DNA of 11,712 nucleotides. Source: an uncultured Eubacteriales bacterium (GTDB lineage Bacteria > Bacillota_A > Clostridia > Christensenellales > Aristaeellaceae). The number at the start of each line of letters is the position of its first letter. Positions within the stretch are counted from its first letter, which is position 1. The notes under the pieces are model-generated. The model ran no database searches and was not told where the DNA came from. It saw only the letters and a list, made by a program, of their open reading frames with translations. This document shows positions 1 to 5,592 of the stretch, piece by piece. Made by a program: the position numbers and the translations under genes. The stretch spans positions 1 to 11,712 of the forward strand of contig CALVKX010000047.1 in NCBI GenBank assembly GCA_944333375.1, given 5' to 3'.

Positions 1-466
<466 letters not shown>

Positions 467-476
467 TTATGAAAAA

Positions 477-1148
477 TCAGCCCTGAACCGTCCTGCGCAC
501 GGGCGCGGGGGTGACGAGCGCGCCGCCCGCGGCGCGGGCGGCCTTGCAAAGCGGCCTGAGCGCGCAGGTGGCGCACTCGGGGTTTCTGGCGTGGCACACC
601 CGCCGCCCGTGAAAGATCAGCCAGTGATGCGCCGCGACCCAGTCCTTTTTGGCAATGGCCTTCTGGAGCTGGCGCTCGGTCTCCTCCACCGTCCTGGCGT
701 CAGCCAGCCCCAGGCGGTTGGAGACGCGAAAGACATGCGTGTCCACGGCGATGGTCGGCACGCCGAAGGCGTTTGCCAGGACCACGTTGGCGGTTTTGCG
801 TCCCACGCCGGGCAGGGCGGTGAGCGCCTCCATGCTGCCGGGCACCTCGCCCCCGTGGTTTTGCAGGATGAGGCGGCAGGCGGCCACGATATTGGACGCC
901 TTGGTCTTAAAGCCGCAGCTTTTGACCATGGGATAGACGTCCTCGACGCTGGCGGCCGCCATGTCGCGCACCGTGGGGTAGCGCGCAAAGAGTGCGGGCG
1001 TCACCTTGTTGACCTGCCTGTCCGTGCACTGGGCCGAAAGCATCACGGCCACCAGCGTCTCGTAGGGATTTCGGAAGTTCAGCTCGGGCCGCGCGTCGGG
1101 ATAAAGCGCCCGAAGCCCTTCAAGAATGGCGGATTTGCTGATTCGCAT
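477..1148 (-). CDS. nth: Endonuclease III (base-excision DNA glycosylase/AP lyase)
   Basis: This 223-residue protein has the usual length for endonuclease III, which removes oxidised pyrimidines from DNA and nicks the abasic site. The helix-hairpin-helix LPGVGRKTANVV lies at about residues 112-123, with the catalytic lysine at K118. The catalytic aspartate is D136 in VDTHVFRV. The C-terminal [4Fe-4S] ligands are C185, C192, C195 and C201, with the exact family spacing Cx6Cx2Cx5C. The start was set at ATG 1148-1146, where MRISKSA begins the conserved region and AAGGAGAGG lies just upstream (1166-1158). The frame stays open upstream to 1307, but that would run antisense to nothing and into msrC, so it was rejected. 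It is followed by obgE after 22 bases. The sequence shows a private promoter overlapping the end of msrC, so nth-obgE need not depend on the msrC promoter. Confidence 0.98.
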   Translation of the reverse strand: MRISKSAILEGLRALYPDARPELNFRNPYETLVAVMLSAQCTDRQVNKVTPALFARYPTVRDMAAASVEDVYPMVKSCGFKTKASNIVAACRLILQNHGGEVPGSMEALTALPGVGRKTANVVLANAFGVPTIAVDTHVFRVSNRLGLADARTVEETERQLQKAIAKKDWVAAHHWLIFHGRRVCHARNPECATCALRPLCKAARAAGGALVTPAPVRRTVQG

Positions 1149-1175
1149 GGCCGTTTTCCTCTCCTTGGTGAAAGC

Positions 1176-1195
1176 TGCCCGCGCCCCGGCGGGCA
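1176..1195 (-). other. Stem-loop near the predicted 5' end of the nth-obgE transcript
   Basis: TGCCCGC and GCGGGCA form a perfect seven-pair stem around a six-base loop. Reading on the minus strand, it follows the predicted -10 element (1208-1203) by about eight bases, so it would sit almost at the 5' end of the nth mRNA, ahead of the ribosome binding site at 1166-1158. The sequence after it is AGCTTTC, which is too poor in T for a convincing terminator. A 5'-end stabilising hairpin is one reading; a weak msrC attenuator is another. Confidence 0.45.
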
Positions 1196-1200
1196 CCGTG

Positions 1201-1731
1201 CTATTGTACAGGATTGCGCGCGGGGTTGCAAGCGTTTTCCCCCCAGTCGCATCCCTGCGCAAGCCTCGAGGCCAGGCCCTCCAGCCCCTGGCGGTCCGTC
1301 TCGTCAAAGCGCCCGCGAACGGGGCTGTCCAAATCCATCACGCCCAGCAGCTTTTCCCCCGCCAGCAGGGGGATCACGATCTCGCTGGCCGAAGCGCTGT
1401 CGCAGGCGATATGCCCGGGAAAGGCGTGCACATCCTCCACCACCAGCGTCCGCCTCTCCCGCGCCGCCGCGCCGCACACGCCCCGCGACAGGGGAATACG
1501 CACGCACGCGGGCATGCCCTGAAACGGCCCCAGCACCAGCATCCCCTGTTTGTAAAGGTAAAATCCCGCCCAGTTGAGATCGGGCAAAGCCTGAAAAACC
1601 AGCGCGCTCGCGTTGGCCATGTTGGCCAGGGCGTCCCGTTCGCCCTCCATGAGCGCGGCGAGCTGCTCCTCCAGCAGGCGGTATGCCGCCCGCCTGTCCT
1701 CCGGGTACGCCACGCGCCGCCAGGCCGCCAT
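1201..1731 (-). CDS. msrC: Free methionine-(R)-sulfoxide reductase (GAF-domain fRMsr)
   Basis: This 176-residue single-domain GAF protein reduces free methionine-R-sulfoxide to methionine, repairing oxidised methionine in the cytosol. Family hallmarks are LNWAGFYL at about residues 52-59, LVLGPFQGMPAC at 65-76, GVCG at 84-87 and FPGHIACDS at 104-112. The redox cysteines are C76, C86 and C110. Their spacing (10 and 24) equals that of C84, C94 and C118 in the E. coli enzyme, so the full catalytic set is present. The start ATG at 1731-1729 was chosen because AAGGGGAGAGG lies just upstream and the family N-terminus fits; the frame is open further upstream but through the promoter. It is the first gene of the minus-strand block and diverges from a flavin-reductase/rubredoxin gene, which suggests a shared redox theme. 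Confidence 0.95.
   Translation of the reverse strand: MAAWRRVAYPEDRRAAYRLLEEQLAALMEGERDALANMANASALVFQALPDLNWAGFYLYKQGMLVLGPFQGMPACVRIPLSRGVCGAAARERRTLVVEDVHAFPGHIACDSASASEIVIPLLAGEKLLGVMDLDSPVRGRFDETDRQGLEGLASRLAQGCDWGENACNPARNPVQ
1203..1231 (-). promoter_or_regulatory. Predicted sigma-A promoter for nth-obgE
   Basis: On the minus strand the sequence reads TTGCAA (1231-1226), a 17-base spacer, then TACAAT (1208-1203). The -10 matches five of six consensus bases and the -35 matches four of six, at the ideal spacing. The expected start of transcription is near 1196, about 48 bases before the nth ATG. The element lies inside the last codons of msrC and its -10 shares a base with the msrC stop codon (1203-1201). 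It was read by eye and has no experimental support. Confidence 0.6.
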
Positions 1732-1758
1732 AGGCCTCTCCCCTTCCGTTTTTTTCAC

Positions 1759-1787
1759 AGTATACCACAAAACATCGGTTTCGGCAC
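1759..1787 (-). promoter_or_regulatory. Predicted extended -10 promoter for msrC
   Basis: Reading on the minus strand, TGGTATACT (1767-1759) gives a TGN extended -10 with TATACT at 1764-1759, five of six consensus bases. The position 17 bases upstream (1787-1782, GTGCCG) is a poor -35, which an extended -10 can tolerate. Transcription would start near 1752, about 21 bases before the msrC ATG. The element forms one half of a mirror-symmetric divergent arrangement. Confidence 0.6.
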
Positions 1788-1801
1788 CCATGTTTTGGGG
1801 T
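1764..1801. promoter_or_regulatory. Long inverted repeat centred between divergent promoters (candidate operator)
   Basis: The left arm ACCACAAAACATCGG (1764-1778) and right arm CCCATGTTTTGGGGT (1787-1801) are inverted copies matching at 13 of 15 positions, around the eight-base spacer TTTCGGCA. The core CAAAACAT/ATGTTTTG is perfect. The axis (between 1782 and 1783) is also the midpoint between the two opposed -10 hexamers. It does not match the Rex or PerR operator patterns that I know. A dimeric regulator binding here could block both promoters at once. Chance duplication of promoter sequence is the alternative. Confidence 0.5.
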
Positions 1802-1806
1802 AGTCT
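1778..1806 (+). promoter_or_regulatory. Weak predicted promoter for the flavin-reductase/rubredoxin gene
   Basis: TAGTCT at 1801-1806 keeps the three most conserved -10 positions (T, A and final T). It lies exactly opposite the msrC -10 across the symmetry axis. The 17-base-upstream position (1778-1783, GTTTCG) is a poor -35 and overlaps the msrC -35 region. An activator may therefore be needed, or the real start may be another nearby A/T-rich site such as CATATT (1820-1825). Confidence 0.35.
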
Positions 1807-1841
1807 AAAAGGCATATCCCATATTCAAAGGAGGCATCCCC

Positions 1842-2468
1842 ATGGCGCTTGATCCCACCGCCCTGTTCACCCTGAGCTACGGGCTGTATGTCCTGACAGC
1901 CCGCGAGGGCAGCCGTGACTGCGGCTGCATTGTAAATACCGTCACCCAGCTGACCGAGGACCCCACCCGCATCGCCGTGAGCGTCAACAAGCGCAACTTC
2001 ACCAACGAGGTCATCCAGCGCACGGGCGTCTTTAACGTAAGCGTGCTGACCGAGGCGGCCCCGATGGACCTGTTCCGCCACTTCGGCTTTCAGAGCGGCC
2101 GGGACGTGGACAAGTTCGCGGGCCGGACCGACCCGGTGAGCGAAAACGGCCTTCGCTACATCGGCGGCCCCGCCAACGCCCTGATTTCGGGCAAGGTCGA
2201 GCAGGCCATCGACTGCGGCACCCATATGCTCTACATCGCGCTGGTGACGGAGGCGCGAAAGCTCAGCGCCGCGCCCTCCATGACCTACGCCTACTACTTT
2301 GCCAACGTAAAGCCAAAGCCCGCCCCCGCCAGGGAGGCTGAAAAGCCGCGCCGCGGATTTGTCTGCCGCATCTGCGGATATTTCTACGAGGGCGACGAGC
2401 TGCCCCCGGATTTCATCTGCCCCCTGTGCAAGCACGGCGCCGCCGATTTCGAGCCCGTGGGCTTCTGA
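1842..2468 (+). CDS. hrb: Flavin reductase-like domain fused to rubredoxin (Hrb-type high-molecular-weight rubredoxin)
   Basis: This 208-residue cytosolic electron-transfer protein has two parts. Residues 1-155 form an FMN-binding split-barrel flavin-reductase domain, beginning LFTLSYGLYVLTA and carrying NTVTQLT, FNVSVL and HFGFQSGRD segments. After a short proline/lysine-rich linker (about 156-170) comes a rubredoxin domain with iron ligands C175, C178, C193 and C196 in CRICGY and CPLCKHGA. The loop between the two CxxC pairs is shorter than in classical rubredoxin (14 residues here). The architecture matches the Moorella Hrb protein, which passes electrons from NAD(P)H to flavodiiron oxygen/NO reductase. 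That partner is not in the window, so the acceptor is inferred. AAAGGAGG at 1827-1834 precedes the ATG by seven bases. It is transcribed divergently from msrC, which fits an oxidative-stress role. Confidence 0.9.
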   Translation: MALDPTALFTLSYGLYVLTAREGSRDCGCIVNTVTQLTEDPTRIAVSVNKRNFTNEVIQRTGVFNVSVLTEAAPMDLFRHFGFQSGRDVDKFAGRTDPVSENGLRYIGGPANALISGKVEQAIDCGTHMLYIALVTEARKLSAAPSMTYAYYFANVKPKPAPAREAEKPRRGFVCRICGYFYEGDELPPDFICPLCKHGAADFEPVGF

Positions 2469-2471
2469 GCG

Positions 2472-2517
2472 TTTCCCCGCGTCCCCGGTCGCATCCGCCG
2501 CCGGAGGCGCGGGGAAA
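2472..2517. repeat. Inverted repeat between hrb and the ktrB promoter
   Basis: TTTCCCCGCG (2472-2481) and CGCGGGGAAA (2508-2517) form a perfect ten-pair stem enclosing a 26-base loop that is itself partly self-complementary (CCGG at 2485-2488 with CCGG at 2501-2504). It begins four bases after the hrb stop codon. No T-run follows on either strand, so it is not a textbook intrinsic terminator. It could end or protect the hrb mRNA, or be a protein-binding site just upstream of the ktrB promoter. Confidence 0.45.
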
Positions 2518-2524
2518 AACCGTC

Positions 2525-2553
2525 TGTACAAAAGTCAGAAAAGCGAATATAAT
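2525..2553 (+). promoter_or_regulatory. Predicted sigma-A promoter for ktrB-ktrA
   Basis: TGTACA (2525-2530), a 17-base spacer and a perfect TATAAT (2548-2553) make the best complete promoter in the window. Transcription would start near 2560, leaving about 47 bases before the GTG start of ktrB. That leader is too short for the c-di-AMP riboswitch that controls some potassium transporters, and I see no such fold. Confidence 0.72.
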
Positions 2554-2594
2554 ACCCCTGTACCCGCAGGCTGCGATGATTTTTCATGACATGC

Positions 2595-2600
2595 AGGAGG
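2595..2600 (+). promoter_or_regulatory. Ribosome binding site that decides the ktrB start
   Basis: AGGAGG lies six bases before GTG 2607. The in-frame ATG at 2586 lies upstream of this site and has no Shine-Dalgarno sequence of its own, so the GTG is preferred. Confidence 0.8.
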
Positions 2601-2606
2601 CCCAGC

Positions 2607-3983
2607 GTGCAAGCCGAAAGCAGACCCGCGTCCCCCAGACGCTCCATCAAGCCGGAGCGCTTTTTGGCGCTTGGCTTTTTTCTTCTGATCCTGGCCGGCG
2701 GGCTGGTGCTGGCGCTGCCCCTTTCCTCGGCGGACGGCCGGTCCGTGGGCGTGCGTCAGGCGATGTTTACGGCCACCTCGGCGGTGTGCGTGACGGGTCT
2801 GTCGATCGTGGATGTCGGGGTGGAATTGTCCTTTTTCGGGCAGGTCGTGCTTCTGATGCTCATTCAGGTCGGCGGGCTGGGCTTCATGGCCTTCGCCACG
2901 CTGATTATGGTGGCGCTGGGCCGGCGCATCTCGCTGCGGGACAGGGTGATTTTGCGCGACGCGATGAACCAGAGTTCGCTCACGGGCATGGTGCGCCTCA
3001 CGCTGTGGTTTTTCCTGATCGCGCTGATTATCGAGCTGACGGGGGCGCTTCTTCTCATGACGCGCCTGATCCCGCTCTACGGGCCCGCCCGGGGCGTCTG
3101 GCAGAGCCTGTTCACCTCGGTCAGCGCCTTTTGCAACGCGGGCTTTGACCTCTTCGGAGGCTATCGGAGCCTCACGCACCTGACCGGCGAGCCCGTGGTG
3201 GTGCTTACGCTGGGCGCCCTCATCATTCTCGGCGGCCTCGGATTCCCGGTGATTCTGGAATGTCTTAGCACCCGTTTCCGCTGGCGCAGGCTGTCGGTCC
3301 ACGCCCGGCTGGTTCTGGTGACGACGGGAGGGCTGCTGGCCTTTGGCACGCTGTCCATCCTCGCGCTGGAATGGAGCAACCCCGCCACGCTGGGCGGCGG
3401 TCTGAACGCGTGGCAGAAGGTATACAACGGGTTTTTCCAGCCCGTCACCTGCCGCACGGCGGGGTTTGCCTCCCTGGACCAGGCTTCCCTGACGGACGCC
3501 AGCAAGCTCATCTCCGGCGTGCTGATGTTCGTGGGCACGTCCTCGGCCTCCACCGGCGGCGGCGTCAAGACCACCACGGCGGCGCTTCTGGTGCTCATCG
3601 TTATGCAGGTGGCCCGCGGACATGAGCGCATTTCCGTGTTTAGGCGCGAGCTGTCCCCCGATACGGCGCGCCGGGCCGTGACCATCGTGCTCATCGCTCA
3701 GGCGGTCATCCTGGCCGCCACCTGCCTCATCAGCATGATCGAGCGGGGAAGCGGGCACGACTTTCTGGACATCCTCTTTGAAACCATCTCCGCCTTCAGC
3801 ACCACCGGCCTTTCCAGCGTCAACACCCCCACGCTGACCCCAGCCTCGCACTGGGTGCTGATGCCGCTGATGTACTTCGGCCGCGTGGGGCCGCTCACGC
3901 TGGCCTGCGCCCTTGCCGGCCGGCTTGAAAACCGGCGGGCCAACCGCGTGCACTATCCCGAGGAAAAGATCATGATCGGCTGA
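2607..3983 (+). CDS. ktrB: Potassium uptake channel subunit, KtrB/TrkH family
   Basis: This 458-residue integral membrane protein carries potassium across the cytoplasmic membrane as a dimer gated by the RCK protein KtrA, encoded next. All four pore loops of the family are visible with their filter glycines: VCVTGL (60-65), FCNAGF (175-180), CRTAGF (282-287) and FSTTGL (397-402). The gating-loop motif TGGGVKTTT (316-324) and the late conserved FGRVGPLTL (424-432) are also present. Hydrophobic segments alternate through the protein, for example 19-38 and 133-153. The short cytoplasmic N-terminus fits KtrB (eight membrane helices) better than the longer TrkH. The start GTG 2607 was chosen from AGGAGG six bases upstream; ATG 2586 would add seven residues. 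A strong promoter precedes it and ktrA follows after 18 bases. Confidence 0.95.
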   Translation: MQAESRPASPRRSIKPERFLALGFFLLILAGGLVLALPLSSADGRSVGVRQAMFTATSAVCVTGLSIVDVGVELSFFGQVVLLMLIQVGGLGFMAFATLIMVALGRRISLRDRVILRDAMNQSSLTGMVRLTLWFFLIALIIELTGALLLMTRLIPLYGPARGVWQSLFTSVSAFCNAGFDLFGGYRSLTHLTGEPVVVLTLGALIILGGLGFPVILECLSTRFRWRRLSVHARLVLVTTGGLLAFGTLSILALEWSNPATLGGGLNAWQKVYNGFFQPVTCRTAGFASLDQASLTDASKLISGVLMFVGTSSASTGGGVKTTTAALLVLIVMQVARGHERISVFRRELSPDTARRAVTIVLIAQAVILAATCLISMIERGSGHDFLDILFETISAFSTTGLSSVNTPTLTPASHWVLMPLMYFGRVGPLTLACALAGRLENRRANRVHYPEEKIMIG

Positions 3984-4001
3984 CGGAAAGGACGGATTTT
4001 T

Positions 4002-4652
4002 ATGAAGAGCAAACAGTTTCTGGTGCTGGGCCTGGGGCGCTTCGGCACCAGCCTGGCCCGAACCCTGTGCGAGCTCGGCCAGGAGGTGCTGGCCGTGGAC
4101 GCGGACGCGGAGCTGGTGGACGCCATCGCCCCGCACGTGACGCAGGCCATGCAGCTGGACGCCACGGACGAAACGCTTCTGGCCACGCTCGGGGTCAAGA
4201 ATTTCGACGCCGCCATCGTCAGCATCGGCCAGAACACGCGGGACAGCATCTTGGTCTGCGTGCTGCTCAAGGAGCTGGGCGTGCCCTATCTGGTGGCCAA
4301 GGCCAACGACGACCTGCACGCCAAGGTGCTGCGCAAGATCGGCGCCGACCGCGTCATCTTCCCCGAGCGCGACATGGGCGCGCGCCTGGCCCGCTCCATC
4401 ATCACGCCCAACGTGCTGGAATTGATGAATCTCAGCGACGACTACCAGATCATGGAGATCCGCGTGCCCCAGCGCTGGGTGGGCGACAGCATCATCGGCG
4501 TCAACGTCCGGCGCAAATACGGCGTCAACATTCTGGCCATCCACCGCGCGGACCGGTTTCTGGTCGCCCCCGCCCCCGATATGGGCTTTGAGGAAGGCGA
4601 CACGCTGCTGGTCATGGGCAAGCGCGAGGACATCGAGCGCCTGGACGCATAA
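4002..4652 (+). CDS. ktrA: Potassium channel regulatory subunit, KtrA/TrkA (RCK_N + RCK_C)
   Basis: This 216-residue cytosolic protein forms the ring that binds nucleotides and gates KtrB. The RCK_N Rossmann domain (about 4-120) opens with FLVLGLGRFG, giving GxGxxG at 10-15, and ends its second strand with the acidic VDAD (32-35), which is typical for binding ADP/ATP or NAD(H). The RCK_C domain (about 135-216) contains WVGDSIIGVNVRRKYGVNIL and the closing GDTLLVMGKREDIERL; in relatives this domain binds c-di-AMP. The length is standard for a single-RCK KtrA. GGAAAGGA at 3985-3992 precedes the ATG by nine bases. It lies 18 bases after ktrB in the same direction and surely forms an operon with it. 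No other K+ gene is nearby. Confidence 0.95.
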   Translation: MKSKQFLVLGLGRFGTSLARTLCELGQEVLAVDADAELVDAIAPHVTQAMQLDATDETLLATLGVKNFDAAIVSIGQNTRDSILVCVLLKELGVPYLVAKANDDLHAKVLRKIGADRVIFPERDMGARLARSIITPNVLELMNLSDDYQIMEIRVPQRWVGDSIIGVNVRRKYGVNILAIHRADRFLVAPAPDMGFEEGDTLLVMGKREDIERLDA

Positions 4653-4714
4653 GCCCGTCCCCGGCCGCATAGAGCTTAGTAACCCACGCCTTGATCCGAA
4701 GGGAGTCCTGACCC

Positions 4715-5497
4715 ATGAAGCCCACCCAGCCCGGCTATTTTGAGCGCGAGGTCTGCCGCCCCTTCTACCACCGCGGCGGCGACAACGGCATCCTGCTCGT
4801 GCACGGCTTCACCGGCAGCGCCTCGCACATGCGCAAGCTGGCCGACGGCCTGGCGGCGCGCGGCCGCACGGTGCGCACCATCAACCTTCCCGGGCACGCC
4901 ACCACCGAGGAGGACATGGCCCGCGCGGACTGGCAGATCTGGCTGCAGGCCGTCAAGGAGGCGGCGCTGGAGATGATGGGCGATCTTCGCACCTTCACCG
5001 TCTGCGGGCTGTCCATGGGCGGCGTGCTGGCGCTGCTGGCGGCCGAGCAGATGAAGGTGGACGGCTGCGTGCCCATCTCCGCGCCCATGGCGGTCAAGAA
5101 CCGCTTTCTTTCGCTGGCCGGGCCCGCTTCGCTGTTCGTGCGCCGCATCTCCTGGGGCGCCCCCGGCGAGCGCGCCGAGCGGCTCGACCCCGAGTACGAC
5201 TTTGGCTATACGGGCTTTCCCACGGCCAAGGGCGCGGATCTCAACCACCTGATCCGCCTGGCCCGCCGGAACCTGTTCAACATCACCTGCCCCATCCTGT
5301 GCGTGCAGAGCAGCGGGGACGAGACCATCTGGGAGGGCAGCGCGGACTGCATCCTGGAGGGCGTGGGCAGCGAGGTGCGCCGCAAGCTGTGGCTGAGCGG
5401 CGTGCCGCACGTGTGCACCATCTCCCCGGAGCTCCCCGCCATCGTGGACGCGGTGGACGGGCTGATGCAGCGGGCGGAGGAGGAAAAGCAAAGTTAA
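4715..5497 (+). CDS. Alpha/beta-hydrolase, carboxylesterase (Est30/YvaK-like)
   Basis: This 260-residue cytosolic serine hydrolase probably cleaves short-chain esters or monoacylglycerols. The sequence shows ILLVHGFTGS (26-35, oxyanion loop), the nucleophile elbow GLSMGG with S100, the acid D202 in SSGDETI and the histidine H232 in GVPHVCTI. The triad order and spacing match the Est30/YvaK carboxylesterase family. No signal peptide or membrane segment is present. The start ATG has AAGGGAG at 4699-4705. The 62-base gap after ktrA holds no clear promoter or terminator, so read-through from the ktrB promoter is possible. A strong hairpin lies downstream. The true substrate is unknown. Other alpha/beta hydrolases, such as monoacylglycerol lipase, look alike. 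Confidence 0.88.
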   Translation: MKPTQPGYFEREVCRPFYHRGGDNGILLVHGFTGSASHMRKLADGLAARGRTVRTINLPGHATTEEDMARADWQIWLQAVKEAALEMMGDLRTFTVCGLSMGGVLALLAAEQMKVDGCVPISAPMAVKNRFLSLAGPASLFVRRISWGAPGERAERLDPEYDFGYTGFPTAKGADLNHLIRLARRNLFNITCPILCVQSSGDETIWEGSADCILEGVGSEVRRKLWLSGVPHVCTISPELPAIVDAVDGLMQRAEEEKQS

Positions 5498-5538
5498 GTC
5501 ACATCCGCGCAGGCGGCCGCATATGCTGAAGCGAACAC

Positions 5539-5575
5539 GGGCGTTCCCTCCCGACGGAGGAACGCCCTTTGGTTT
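5539..5575 (+). terminator. Strong hairpin with short T-rich tail between the esterase gene and asnB
   Basis: GGGCGTTCCCTCC (5539-5551) pairs with GGAGGAACGCCC (5556-5567), giving twelve pairs with one bulged C and a four-base loop CGAC. It is followed by TTTGGTTT. This is the best intrinsic-terminator candidate in the window and would end the esterase transcript. The T-tail is broken by GG, so termination may be partial. Its end lies only a base away from the asnB ribosome binding site (5576-5583), so it may also act within the asnB leader. Confidence 0.6.
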
Positions 5576-5592
5576 GGAGGGAGACGGCTGGC

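Noticed and set aside
2554..2606. A c-di-AMP (ydaO-type) riboswitch controlling the potassium operon.
   Set aside because: The leader is only about 47 bases long, far shorter than that riboswitch, and no matching fold is visible.
3968..3977. Perfect palindrome GATCATGATC near the end of ktrB.
   Set aside because: It is short, lies inside coding sequence and is explained by the codons for the C-terminal residues; no second copy was noticed.
2535..4670. A 711-codon open frame antisense to ktrB-ktrA.
   Set aside because: It mirrors the high-GC codon bias of the real genes: low-complexity His/Gln/Arg/Gly-rich composition, no recognisable domain. ktrB and ktrA are both certain on the other strand.
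5513..5525. Adjacent NotI (GCGGCCGC) and NdeI (CATATG) sites resembling a cloning junction.
   Set aside because: Such sites occur by chance in GC-rich DNA. The flanking sequence is native in style and the genes on both sides are continuous, with no vector sequence.
5498..5592. A T-box leader or separate promoter for asnB.
   Set aside because: The 95-base gap is too short for a T-box. TATGCT at 5522-5527 lacks a usable -35, so no promoter was called.
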